Origin: Massilia rhizosphaerae
GTDB taxonomy: Bacteria; Pseudomonadota; Gammaproteobacteria; Burkholderiales; Burkholderiaceae_D
DNA length: 64,000 nt
NCBI RefSeq assembly: GCF_016093545.1
Contig: NZ_JADKYX010000005.1
Coordinates: 1 to 64,000, forward strand
Direction of reading: 5' to 3'
Under the pieces are notes generated by a model. The model ran no database searches. It was not told where the DNA came from and saw only the letters and a program-made list of their open reading frames with translations. The position numbers and the translations under genes were made by a program. Below are positions 1 through 9,100 of this stretch, in pieces; position 1 is the stretch's first letter, and the number at the start of each line of letters is the position of its first letter.

Positions 1-566
1 ACTCGCTGGCGCTGCGCCGCTCCTGCCGCGAAGGCGTGTGCGGCTCGGACGCGATGAACATCAACGGCAAGAACGGCCTGGCCTGCACGACGAACCTGAA
101 CGAGCTGACGCAGCCGATCGTGCTGCGTCCGCTGCCGGGCCTGCCGGTCATCCGCGACCTGATCGTGGACATGACCAACTTCTTCAAGCAGTACCACTCG
201 ATCAAGCCGTACCTGATCAACGACTCGATCCCGCCGGAGAAGGAGCGCCTGCAGTCGCCGGAAGAGCGCGAAGAGCTGGACGGCGTGTACGAGTGCATCC
301 TGTGCGCGTGCTGCTCGACGTCGTGCCCGTCGTTCTGGTGGAACCCGGACAAGTTCGTGGGCCCGGCCGGCCTGCTGCAGGCCTATCGCTTCATCGCCGA
401 CTCGCGCGACGAAGCGACGGCCGAGCGCCTGGACAACCTGGAAGACCCGTATCGCCTGTTCCGCTGCCATTCGATCATGAATTGCACGGACGTGTGCCCG
501 AAGGGTTTGAACCCGAACAAGGCGATCGGCAAGATCAAGGAATTGCTGGTGCGCAGGGCGATCTAA
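1..566 (+). CDS. sdhB: Succinate dehydrogenase iron-sulfur subunit (5'-truncated by window edge)
   Basis: Iron-sulfur subunit of complex II, which passes electrons from succinate (SdhA flavin) to ubiquinone at the inner membrane face. The frame is open from base 3, so the gene begins before the window and roughly the last 187 residues are present. Visible are the tail of the [2Fe-2S] site ([10 protein letters not shown], then a further Cys), the motif [12 protein letters not shown] for the [4Fe-4S] cluster, and CHSIMNC-x3-CPKGLNP for the [3Fe-4S] cluster and the second strand of the 4Fe site. The C-terminus ([13 protein letters not shown]) is normal for the family. It is followed by a large hairpin. 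sdhCDA presumably lie to the left. Identification is firm. Confidence 0.96.
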   Translation, partial: SLALRRSCREGVCGSDAMNINGKNGLACTTNLNELTQPIVLRPLPGLPVIRDLIVDMTNFFKQYHSIKPYLINDSIPPEKERLQSPEEREELDGVYECILCACCSTSCPSFWWNPDKFVGPAGLLQAYRFIADSRDEATAERLDNLEDPYRLFRCHSIMNCTDVCPKGLNPNKAIGKIKELLVRRAI

Positions 567-589
567 GATCGTTTCGACGACGCATGCGT

Positions 590-635
590 TTGGTGGGCAC
601 CCGTGTTTGATGCCCCCGGCATCAAACACCCACCA
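590..635. terminator. Long inverted repeat between convergent sdhB and hydrolase genes
   Basis: Bases 591-635 form a hairpin. The inner stem is GTGTTTGATGCC / GGCATCAAACAC and the outer stem is TGGTGGG / CCCACCA, with a six-base insertion on the left arm. It lies 24 bp after the sdhB stop and 6 bp after the stop of the convergent hydrolase gene, so it could end transcription from both sides. No clear T-run follows, so termination is inferred. Its left arm carries the TTGGTGGGCACCC sequence that recurs at other gene ends in this window. Confidence 0.6.
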
Positions 636-641
636 TTCGTA

Positions 642-1496
642 TCAAAGACCGCTGACGAACGCGTCGACCAACCGGTTGAATTCCGCCGCGTGCGTCACGT
701 TCATCCCATGCGAGGCGCCCGCGACGGTCCGTTGCGCGGCGCCCGCGATCCATTCCCCGAGCATCGCCACATTGTCGCGATACATGCGCGGACTTTTCGC
801 GCCCGCGATCAGCAAGGTCCGGCACCGGATGCCTTCCGCCGCAGTCCGCATGTAGGCCGGCAGCGGATCGCGGAACTGCTTCGGCAGCGTATCCGCGTTG
901 TCGATCGCCATCGTGCGAAACGCGGCGGGGCTCTTGCGCCAGATGCCCGGCATGCTGACCGAGTCGACGAACATTTCCAGTCCCGCGTCGATCTCGCCGT
1001 CGTCGATCAGGTCCGCGACCCGCGCGCGGAGGGCGGTGGTCGCCGGCGGCAAGGCGGCTTCCGGCACCCCGTCGAGCCGCAGCGGGCCGCCCGGATCGGC
1101 GAGCGTCAGCGATTGCACCAGGTAAGGATATTCGCGCGCCAGGTGGAAGGCGACGCAGCCGCCGCGCGAATGGCCCACCAGGTGCACCGGGCCGACGTCC
1201 ATCGCCGTGATGAATTCCGCCAGTTCCGCGACGTGCGTGCTCCAGCCGAACGTGCCGGCGATCGACATGTCGTCGACGGGCCAGTAATGACTGAGGCTGA
1301 CGGACACGCACTGGAAGCGCCGCGACAGCACGTCCATCTGGGCGTTCCAGTAGCGGTAGTCGCACAGCGAGCCGTGGACGAACAGCAGCGGCGCGCCGGA
1401 TCCGCGCGTCACGTACGGCATGCGGACGCCCGAGGGGAGGGTGGCGAAGTAGACTTCCGGCGTGGCGAGGACTTGTTGATCGGTGCGTGCGTTCAT
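642..1496 (-). CDS. Alpha/beta-fold hydrolase
   Basis: A 284-aa hydrolase of the alpha/beta superfamily, probably cytoplasmic because no signal peptide is seen. Visible landmarks are the oxyanion-side motif LLFVHGSLCDYRYW near residue 40, the nucleophile elbow GHSRGG near residue 108, an Asp in the LLIAGAKSP region as the likely acid, and the C-terminal SHGMN holding the catalytic His. The substrate cannot be told from sequence; esterases, haloperoxidase-like enzymes and lactonases look alike at this level. The start at 1496 has a good ribosome site (AAAGGAGCCCACC). It is divergent from a LysR-type regulator across 89 bp containing nested inverted repeats, so control by that regulator is likely. 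Confidence 0.85.
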   Translation of the reverse strand: MNARTDQQVLATPEVYFATLPSGVRMPYVTRGSGAPLLFVHGSLCDYRYWNAQMDVLSRRFQCVSVSLSHYWPVDDMSIAGTFGWSTHVAELAEFITAMDVGPVHLVGHSRGGCVAFHLAREYPYLVQSLTLADPGGPLRLDGVPEAALPPATTALRARVADLIDDGEIDAGLEMFVDSVSMPGIWRKSPAAFRTMAIDNADTLPKQFRDPLPAYMRTAAEGIRCRTLLIAGAKSPRMYRDNVAMLGEWIAGAAQRTVAGASHGMNVTHAAEFNRLVDAFVSGL

Positions 1497-1538
1497 GGTG
1501 GGCTCCTTTTGCGCTACTATGCCGCACGGCGAATCTCA

Positions 1539-1578
1539 AGAAAATCGCATAATATTGATCGCATCGATCAGATTTTCT
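1539..1578. promoter_or_regulatory. Nested inverted repeats in hydrolase/LysR divergent promoter
   Basis: An outer perfect repeat AGAAAATC (1539-1546) / GATTTTCT (1571-1578) encloses an inner perfect palindrome TGATCG-CAT-CGATCA (1556-1570). An A+T-rich CATAATATT sits between them. It lies 7 bp before the LysR start codon and 42 bp before the hydrolase start, the usual place for a LysR-family autoregulatory operator. Binding by the adjacent regulator is inferred. Confidence 0.6.
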
Positions 1579-1585
1579 GAAACCT

Positions 1586-2437
1586 ATGAAAGCACTCGAC
1601 CTCGACGTCCTCACCATGATCGTGGCCGTTGCCGACACCGGCAACATCAGCCGCGCGGCCGAAGTCGTGCACCGCTCGCAATCGGCGGTGAGCATGCAGA
1701 TCAAGACGCTGGAGACGGCACTGGGCAAGCCGCTGTTCGTGCGCGGGCCGCGCAGCGTCACGCCGACGCAGGACGGCGAAGTCCTGCTGACGTACGCGCG
1801 GCGTATGCTCGCGTTGCGCGACGAGGCCTGGGCGGCCGTCGTGCGGCCTGACATCACGGGCCGCGTCGTCATCGGCGTGCCGGACGATTACGCGTCGTCG
1901 CTGCTGCCGTCCATCCTCAAGAAGTTCTCCGCCACGTATCCCAAGGTCGAGATCCAGGTGGTGGGATTGCCGAGCGTGGCGCTGGCGCCGATGGTGAAGG
2001 ATGGCTCGGTCGACCTGGTGTGCGCGACGCGCGTGAAGGGGCTGGCGGGGGAATTCATCCGCTTCGAACCGATGGTGTGGGCCGCGACGCCCAGCGCGCG
2101 CGGCATCTGGAACGAGAGGCCGCTGCCGATCGCCGTCTTCCTGCCCGGCAGCGTGGCACGCGAGAACGCGATCCGCAGCCTCGAACGGGCGAAGATCCCG
2201 TACCGCACGTCGTACGAGAGCCCCAGCCTGATGGGGCTACTCAGCATGGTCGAAGCGGGGCTGGCGGTGGCACCCCTCGCGCGCTGCGCGGTGCCTGCGC
2301 ACCTCACGTTGCTGGGCCAGGCGCAGGGGCTGCCGGAGATCGACCCGCTGGAGGTGATCCTCGCGCGCAGCACGAAATCGAAGCGGCCGCCGTGCGACTT
2401 TCTGGCCGAGAAGATCATGGCCGAGCTGCGGCGCTGA
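1586..2437 (+). CDS. LysR-family transcriptional regulator
   Basis: A 283-aa LysR-type regulator. The N-terminal winged helix-turn-helix runs over about residues 1-62, with NISRAAEVVHRSQSAVSMQI as the typical helix-turn-helix and LETALGKPLFVRGPR as the wing. The rest is the periplasmic-binding-protein-like effector domain (VVIGVPDDYASSLLP onward). The effector is unknown. It is divergent from the alpha/beta hydrolase and is probably its regulator. There is no strong ribosome site before the ATG at 1586, but the homologous start (MKALDLDVLTMIVAVADTGN) fits the family. It converges on the ppiC gene with only 10 bp between stops. Confidence 0.92.
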   Translation: MKALDLDVLTMIVAVADTGNISRAAEVVHRSQSAVSMQIKTLETALGKPLFVRGPRSVTPTQDGEVLLTYARRMLALRDEAWAAVVRPDITGRVVIGVPDDYASSLLPSILKKFSATYPKVEIQVVGLPSVALAPMVKDGSVDLVCATRVKGLAGEFIRFEPMVWAATPSARGIWNERPLPIAVFLPGSVARENAIRSLERAKIPYRTSYESPSLMGLLSMVEAGLAVAPLARCAVPAHLTLLGQAQGLPEIDPLEVILARSTKSKRPPCDFLAEKIMAELRR

Positions 2438-2447
2438 CGAGTCGTAC

Positions 2448-3194
2448 CTACTGCACGAGCGGCGTCGCGCTGCCTTCGAGCGTGATGCCCTCGATGTTCG
2501 CGCGGCCCACGAGGATCTGCAGGTATTGGTGGACGCCCCGCTGCAGCGCGGCCGCCGTGAGCATCGCGGCGATCTGTGACTTCACCGCGTCGAACGGCAG
2601 CAGCGAACCGTCGATGCGGCGCAGGACTTGCACGATGTGCAGGCCGAAGCGCGTCTCGATCGGCCGCGCCGCCAGCTCGTTCTCGCCGAGGCGGAACAGC
2701 ACGGCGTCGAATTCCGGCACGCAGTCGCCGCGGCTCAGCTGTCCGAGACTGCCGCCGACGGCGCCGGACGGGCAGTTCGAATACTGCGCCGCGAGTTCGC
2801 CGAAGCGCTCCGGCGCGGCCTGCAGCGCCGCGATGATGCCTTCGGCCGTGTCGCGCACGAGATCCAGCGGCACGGTCGGCGTCACCTGGAACAGGATGTG
2901 GCGCACCTCGACCATCTCGCCGCGCGTGAATCGCTGCGGGTGGTTGCGGTAGTACGTGAGGCACGCCGCGTCGTCCGCCTGCGGCACGGTCACTTCGCGC
3001 GTCAGCAGCGCCTCGACGCGCGCGTCGTCGTCGGCGCCTTCGATGCCGAGGCGGTCCGCTTCCTGCAGCAGCACGGTGCGCAGCACGACTTCGTGCACCG
3101 ACTGCTTGAGGGGATTGGCGGCGTCCCGGTGGTATTGCAGTTCCTGCTCGATCTGGCGGTCGTCGATCTCGACGCCGTTGACGGTGATGCTCAT
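2448..3194 (-). CDS. Parvulin-type peptidylprolyl isomerase of the nar operon (NifM-like)
   Basis: A 248-aa protein whose C-terminal half is a PpiC/rotamase domain: EVRHILFQVTP near residue 115, FGELAAQYSNCPSG, then GGSLGQLSRGD and VPEFDAVLF, ending with GLHIVQV. The N-terminal half resembles the helical chaperone segment of NifM and SurA-like proteins. No signal peptide is visible, so it probably works in the cytoplasm. It is the last gene after narI (9 bp gap, ribosome site AAGGAGTCGTC). Parvulin genes at the end of narGHJI are known from other beta- and gammaproteobacteria, and a role in maturing nitrate reductase is the usual suggestion but remains an inference here. Confidence 0.88.
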   Translation of the reverse strand: MSITVNGVEIDDRQIEQELQYHRDAANPLKQSVHEVVLRTVLLQEADRLGIEGADDDARVEALLTREVTVPQADDAACLTYYRNHPQRFTRGEMVEVRHILFQVTPTVPLDLVRDTAEGIIAALQAAPERFGELAAQYSNCPSGAVGGSLGQLSRGDCVPEFDAVLFRLGENELAARPIETRFGLHIVQVLRRIDGSLLPFDAVKSQIAAMLTAAALQRGVHQYLQILVGRANIEGITLEGSATPLVQ

Positions 3195-3203
3195 GACGAC
3201 TCC

Positions 3204-3887
3204 TTAGCGCGGACGGACCAGCTGGAACGCGCGGCCCAGGTAGGTCACCGCGCCGAAACCGCTCCAGATGTGGACGAGGCGGGTGAACGGGAAGATGACG
3301 AACAGCGACATCCCCATGAACAGGTGCAGCTTGAACACGAGCGGCGCCTCGAGGATGAAGCTGGCGGCGTCGCCGCGGAACGTCACGATGTGCTGGGCCC
3401 ACGTCATCAGGAGGACCATTACGTGGCCGTCGAGGTGGCCGGCCGACACGTAGATCGACGACAGGCCGAGCAGCAGCGTGACGAAGATCCACAGCAGCAC
3501 GACCTTGTCCTTGAGGTTCGTGGCGGCGCGCAGGCGGTCGTTGCCGAGGCGGCGGGTCAGCAGCAGCAGGATGCCGACGAGGCACAGGGACCCCATCACG
3601 CCGCCGGCCGCCATCGCGAACAGCTGCTTGGCGCCGTGGGTGACGCCCAGCGTGTCCCAGACCACCACGGGTGTGAGCAGGCCGACGAAGTGGCCGCCCA
3701 ACAGGCCGATGATCCCGACGTGGAACAGGATGCTGCCGAGCCGCAGCTGACCGCGGTGCAGCACCTGCGTGGATTCCGAGCGCCATGTGTATTGTTCGCG
3801 GTCGAAGCGGATCAGGCTCCCGAGCACGAAGACCGCGAGCGCGATGTACGGGTAGATCCCGAAGAAGAATTGGTTCAGGTAGTTCAT
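3204..3887 (-). CDS. narI: Respiratory nitrate reductase gamma subunit (cytochrome b)
   Basis: NarI is the membrane-bound di-haem cytochrome b of NarGHI. It oxidises quinol on the periplasmic side and passes electrons to NarH. The 227-aa product has five hydrophobic segments, beginning with YIALAVFVLGSLIRF. Histidines suitable as haem ligands appear in LFHVGIIGLLGGHFVG (second segment) and in the later SAGHLDGHV and FKLHLFMG / TRLVHIWS segments. Length is normal. Its ATG overlaps the narJ stop by four bases (ATGA), with GAGGAGACAGC ahead, so translation is coupled. Confidence 0.96.
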   Translation of the reverse strand: MNYLNQFFFGIYPYIALAVFVLGSLIRFDREQYTWRSESTQVLHRGQLRLGSILFHVGIIGLLGGHFVGLLTPVVVWDTLGVTHGAKQLFAMAAGGVMGSLCLVGILLLLTRRLGNDRLRAATNLKDKVVLLWIFVTLLLGLSSIYVSAGHLDGHVMVLLMTWAQHIVTFRGDAASFILEAPLVFKLHLFMGMSLFVIFPFTRLVHIWSGFGAVTYLGRAFQLVRPR

Positions 3888-4549
3888 GCTGTCTCCTCGT
3901 GCGCGGCGGCGGCGGACCGCGTGCCGCGCGGGTAAAAATTGATCGGCTGCGGTCCGAGGGCCTGCGGCTTGAGCAGGGGCTCGACGCCGTCCGCACCGGG
4001 GCCGAAGGTTTCCAGCGCCTCGTCCATGTCCTTGATGGGCGGCTCGCTCAAGGCTTCCGCCGCGACCGGCGACAGCGCTTCCAGCACGTCGAACACGCAG
4101 GCATACGGGCTGCCGTTGGCGGCCAGCTTGCGGCCCAGGTGCGCGAGCACGTGGACGGCGTCGCCGAGCAGGCGGCCCGCTTCGCCCTCGTCGCCCAGCT
4201 GCGACAGGAATTCGAGGAACAGCGGCACGAAGTCCGGCAATTCGTCGCCCGTCATTTCCAGCCCGTGCTTCTTGTACTCTTCCATCAGGTCGACCATGGC
4301 CTGGCCGCGGTCGCGCGATTCGCCGTGGATGTGCTCGAACAAGTGCAGCGAATGCGACGGCGTGCGGTCGAACGTCTGCACGTATTCCTGCTGCAGCGTG
4401 ATCAGGTCGTTCTCGGCCAGGTGCGTCAGCAGCGGCGCCACGCGGGCGCGCATCTGCGGGATCAGGCCGGACTCCAGCTCGGGCAGGGCGGCGACGAGGT
4501 CGACCTCCGGATACAGCAGCAGCGCCGACAGGATGCGGTAGTGGGTCAT
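3884..4549 (-). CDS. narJ: Nitrate reductase molybdenum cofactor assembly chaperone
   Basis: NarJ is a soluble system-specific chaperone of the TorD/NarJ family. It binds NarG and holds back membrane attachment until the Mo-bis-MGD and iron-sulfur centres are in place. The 221-aa product has the family pattern: an N-terminal LLLYPE segment, the central QEYVQTFDRTPSHSLHLFEH stretch near residue 55, and GDELPDFVPLFLEFL. It lies between narH (1 bp gap) and narI (4-bp overlap), the standard order. It is not part of the final enzyme. Confidence 0.95.
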   Translation of the reverse strand: MTHYRILSALLLYPEVDLVAALPELESGLIPQMRARVAPLLTHLAENDLITLQQEYVQTFDRTPSHSLHLFEHIHGESRDRGQAMVDLMEEYKKHGLEMTGDELPDFVPLFLEFLSQLGDEGEAGRLLGDAVHVLAHLGRKLAANGSPYACVFDVLEALSPVAAEALSEPPIKDMDEALETFGPGADGVEPLLKPQALGPQPINFYPRGTRSAAAAHEETA

Positions 4550-4550
4550 G

Positions 4551-6107
4551 TCAGGCTCCTTCCGTTTCTTTCTTCTTGCGCGATTTCGGCATCGACACGA
4601 AGATCGTCGAGCCCTGTTTCTTCTTGCCGAACAGCGAGGCGTCGCTGGTGCCGTCCGAGCAGCCGTTCCCGAACGAGAAGCCGCACGAACCCTTCTCGTT
4701 GAAGCTGTCCTCGGCCATCTCCTTGTGGCTGCTCGGGATCACGAAACGGTCTTCGTAGTTGGCGATGGCCATGATCTGGTACATGTCTTCCACGACGGCC
4801 TTCGTGAGGCCCACATGGCGCAGCACGTCCAGGTTCTCGGTCTTGTCGACCGACTTGGCGCGCATGTAGGCGCGCATCGCCAGCATGCGGTCCAGCGCGC
4901 GCAGGACCGGCGCCTCCTTGCCCGCAGTGAGCAGGTTGGCGAGGTAGCGCACGGGGATGCGCAGGCTCTTCGTATCCGGCAGGATGCCGTTCATGCCCAT
5001 CTTGCCGCTCTCCGCCGCTGCCTGGATCGGCGACAGCGGCGGGATGTACCACACCATCGGCAACGTGCGGTATTCCGGGTGCAGCGGGAACGCGATCTTC
5101 CACTCGACCGCCATCTTGTACACGGGCGAGCGGCGGGCCGATTCCAGCCACGAATCCGGGATGCCCTGGCGGCGCGCTTCCGCGATCACTTCCGGATCGT
5201 GCGGATCGAGGAAGAGGTCCAGCTGCGCTTCGTACAGGTCCTGCTCGTCCGCGACCGACGCGGCCTGCTCGATCTTGTCGGCGTCGTACAGCAGCACGCC
5301 CAGGTAGCGGATGCGGCCCACGCAGGTTTCCGAGCACACGGTCGGCTGGCCCGCCTCGATGCGCGGGTAGCAGAACGTGCACTTCTCGGCCTTGCCGGAC
5401 GACCAGTTGTAATAGATCTTCTTGTACGGGCAGCCCGAGATGCACATGCGCCAGCCGCGGCACTTGTCCTGGTCGATCAGCACGATGCCGTCGTCCTCGC
5501 GCTTGTACACGGAACCGGACGGGCACGACGCCACGCAGGCCGGGTTCAGGCAGTGCTCGCACAGGCGCGGCAGGTACATCATGAAGGTGTTCTCGAACGT
5601 CGAGTACATCTCCTTCTGCACGTGGTCGAACAGTTTATCCTTGCTGCGCTTGGCGAATTCGCCGCCCAGGTCGTCTTCCCAGTTGGGGCCCCATTCGATC
5701 TTGTCCATCTTCTTGCCGGTCAGGACGGAGATCGGTCGGGCGGTCGGCGGCGTCTCGGACAGCGGCGCGTTCTGCAGGCGCTCGTAGTCGTAGGTGAACG
5801 GCTCGTAGTACTCGTCGATCTGCGGCAGGTTCGGGTTGGCGAAGATGTTGGCCAGGATCTTCAGGCGGCTGCCCTGGCGCGGCTCGATCTTGCCGTTGGC
5901 GTTGCGTTTCCAGCCGCCGTTCCACTTGTCCTGGTTTTCCCATTCCTTCGGATAGCCGATGCCGGGCTTCGTCTCGACGTTGTTGAACCACGCGTATTCC
6001 ACGCCGTCGCGGCTGGTCCAGACGTTCTTGCAGGTCACCGAGCAGGTGTGGCAGCCGATGCATTTGTCCAGGTTCAGCACCATGCCGATCTGTGCTCTGA
6101 TTTTCAT
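4551..6107 (-). CDS. narH: Respiratory nitrate reductase beta subunit
   Basis: NarH carries three [4Fe-4S] clusters and one [3Fe-4S] cluster between NarI and NarG. The 518-aa product shows the ferredoxin-like groups in order: CIGCHTCSVTCKNVW near residue 19, CEHCLNPACVASCP near 184, CRGWRMCISGCP near 217 and later CTFC and CSETC. In the third group Trp replaces a Cys, which is the known feature that gives the [3Fe-4S] centre. There is no Tat signal, as expected for the cytoplasmic subunit. The ATG at 6107 follows GAAGGAATCGAC. Length and order are normal for the family. Confidence 0.97.
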   Translation of the reverse strand: MKIRAQIGMVLNLDKCIGCHTCSVTCKNVWTSRDGVEYAWFNNVETKPGIGYPKEWENQDKWNGGWKRNANGKIEPRQGSRLKILANIFANPNLPQIDEYYEPFTYDYERLQNAPLSETPPTARPISVLTGKKMDKIEWGPNWEDDLGGEFAKRSKDKLFDHVQKEMYSTFENTFMMYLPRLCEHCLNPACVASCPSGSVYKREDDGIVLIDQDKCRGWRMCISGCPYKKIYYNWSSGKAEKCTFCYPRIEAGQPTVCSETCVGRIRYLGVLLYDADKIEQAASVADEQDLYEAQLDLFLDPHDPEVIAEARRQGIPDSWLESARRSPVYKMAVEWKIAFPLHPEYRTLPMVWYIPPLSPIQAAAESGKMGMNGILPDTKSLRIPVRYLANLLTAGKEAPVLRALDRMLAMRAYMRAKSVDKTENLDVLRHVGLTKAVVEDMYQIMAIANYEDRFVIPSSHKEMAEDSFNEKGSCGFSFGNGCSDGTSDASLFGKKKQGSTIFVSMPKSRKKKETEGA

Positions 6108-6128
6108 GTCGATTCCTTCGTTAATTCT

Positions 6129-9100
6129 TCAAGCACCCTTCGGGGCATGCATCCGCGCCAGCGCGGGCTCGCGTGTGTCCGTCTCGCGCTTCGGCGCACC
6201 GGCCGGTTTCGCCGTGGCGGGGTTGGCCGCCTGCAGGTCGCCGTTCGGCCGCGATTCGTCGCGCGTGCCTTCCATCCAGTCGACGTTCTTCATCTTGCGA
6301 ACGAGGACGAATTCGTCGCGGTTGGAACCCACCGTGCCGTAGTAATTGAAACCGTACGACAGCTGGGCGTAGCCGCCGATCATGTGGGTCGGCTTGGTCA
6401 CGGTGCGCGTCACCGAGTTGTGGATGCCGCCGCGCTTCTTCGACGTTTCGGCGCCCGGCACGTTCACGATCTTTTCCTGGGCGTGGTACATCAGGGTCAT
6501 GCCTTCTGGGACGCGCTGGCTCACCACGGCGCGGGCCGTCAGCGTGCCGTTCACGTTGAAGATCTCGATCCAGTCGTTGTCGACGATGCCGGCCGCCTGC
6601 GCGTCCTTCTCGGACAGCCACACGTGCGGACCGCCGCGCGAGAGGGTCAGCATGCGGATGTTGTCGGAGTACGTGGAGTGGATGCCCCATTTCTGGTGCG
6701 GGGTGATCCAGTTCAGCGCGATTTCCTTGTTGCCGTTCGGGCGGCGGTTTTGCGTCGCGTCCGTCGTCTTGGTGTTGATCGCGGCCTTGTACACGCACAG
6801 CCCCTCGCCGAAGTCGCGCATCCAGACGTGGTCCTGGTAGAACTGCTGGCGGCCCGTCAAGGTGCGCCAGGGGATCAGTTCATGGACGTTCGTGTAGCCG
6901 GCGTTGTAGCTGACTTCCTCGCTCTCCAGGCCCGACCAGGTCGGCGACGAGATGATCTTGCGCGGCTGCGCCTGCACGTCGCGGAAGCGGATGCTGTCGT
7001 GTTCGCGCGGGATGGCGAGGTGCGTGTGGTCGAGGCCCGTGATCTTCGACAGCGCATCCCAGGCCTTGACCGCGACGTGGCCGTTCGTTTCCGGCGCCAA
7101 GGTGAGGATCATCTCGGCCGCGTCGATCGCGGTGTCCAGGCGCGGCTGGCCCTGCGACACGCCTTCTTCGAGCACCGTGCGGTTGATGCCGCGCAGGACG
7201 TCGACCTCGTGCGACGTTTTCCAGTCGATGCCCTTGCCGCCGTTGCCCACCTTTTCCAGCAGGGGACCGATCGACGTGTATTTCTTGTGGATGTCGCGGA
7301 AGTTGCGCTCGACGACCGTCATCGACGGCATCGTCTTGCCCGGGATCGGCTCGCATTCGCCGGCGCGCCAGTCCTTCGGATCGAACGGTTGCCCAAGCTC
7401 GCCCGGGGTGTCGTGCAGCAGCGGCGTGAGGATCAGGTCCGTGCGCGTGCCCAGGTGGGCGCCGCCGATCTCGGAAAACTTGGCGGCGATGCCCTTGTAG
7501 ATTTCCCAGTCCGACTTCGCTTCCCACAGCGGCTGCACGGCCTCCGACAGCGGGTGGATGAACGGATGCATGTCGGACGTGTTCAGGTCGTCCTTCTCGT
7601 ACCAGGTGGCCGTCGGCAGCACGATGTCGCCGTACAGGCACGTGGTCGACATGCGGAAGTCGAGCACGACGAGCAGGTCGAGCTTGCCCTCGGCGGCCGG
7701 GCGCACCTTGACGTCGCGCGGTTTCACGCACGCGTCCTCGTCGCTCATCAGCGCGTTCTGGGTGCCCAGCAGGTATTTCAGGAAGTATTCGTGGCCCTTG
7801 CCCGAGCTGCCCAGGATGTTGGAGCGCCACACGAACATATTGCGCGGGAAGTTGGCGGGGTTGTCCGGGTCGTCGCACGAGAAATTCAGCTTGCCGGCCT
7901 TGATCTGTTCGACCGCGTACCTGGCCGGGTCCTGGCCCAGGCTTTCCGCGGCGCGCACGACCTCCAGCGGATTCGTCTCCAGTTGCGGCGCGGACGGCAG
8001 CCAGCCCATGCGCTCGGCCTTGGCGTTGAAGTCGATCAGCGCCATCTCTTCCAGTTTGCCGTCGGCCGTCGGGCACAGGATCTCCGACGTGCGCAGCTTC
8101 TCGTGGCGCCACTGGCTCGTGTGGGCGTAGAAGAACGACGTGCCGTTCATCTGGCGCATCGGGCGGTTCCAGTCGAGCGCGAACGCGAGCGGCGTCCAGC
8201 CGGTTTGCGGGCGCAGCTTTTCCTGGCCGACGTAATGGGCCCAGCCGCCGCCGCTCTGGCCGATGCAGCCGCACATCATGAGGATGTTGATGATGCCGCG
8301 GTACGTCATGTCCATGTGGTACCAGTGGTTCAGCGCCGCGCCGACGATCACCATCGACTTGCCGCGGGTGCGGTCTGCGTTGTCGGCGAATTCGCGCGCG
8401 ACGGTCACCACGTCGGCCGCCTTCACGCCCGTGTGCTTCACCTGCCAGGCCGGCGTGTACGGGACGTCGTCGCTGTAGTTCTTCGCGGCGTTCGGGCAGA
8501 TGCCGCGATCGACACCGTAGTTCGCCATCGACAGGTCGTACACGGTGGTGACGAGGGCCGTGGTGCCGTCCGCCAGCGCGATCGACTTGACGGGCACGTT
8601 GCGCAGCAGGAGATCGTCCGCGTCCTTGCCGCCGAAATAGGGGAAGCCGACGGTGACGATGCGGTCGTGGTCGTCGATCAGCGACAGTTGCGGATCGATG
8701 GGGTTGCGCGTGGCGCCTTCCTTCTGCTCGAGGTTCCACTTGCCGGACTCGCCCCAGCGGAAGCCGATCGAGCCGCTCGGCGCGACGATCTTGCCGGTGT
8801 GATGGTCGATGACGAGCGTCTTCCATTCCGGGTTGTTGGTCTCGTCGAGATGGTTGGCGAGGTGCGACGCGCGCAGGAAGTAGTCGGGGACGAGCGTGCC
8901 GTCGCGTTCCTTCAGCATGACGAGCATCGGGAAGTCCGTGTACTGCTTGGCGTAGTCGCGGAAGTAGTCGGACTTGCCCGTCGCGTGGAATTCCTTGAGG
9001 ATCACGTGGCCCATGGCCATGGCCAGCGCGGCGTCGGTGCCTTGCTTCGGCGCGAGCCAGATGTCGCCGAACTTGGCCATCTCGCCGAAGTCGGACGACA

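Noticed and set aside
36..38. GTG as the start of sdhB
   Set aside because: The frame continues upstream with conserved SdhB sequence including the first cluster cysteine, so the gene starts before the window.
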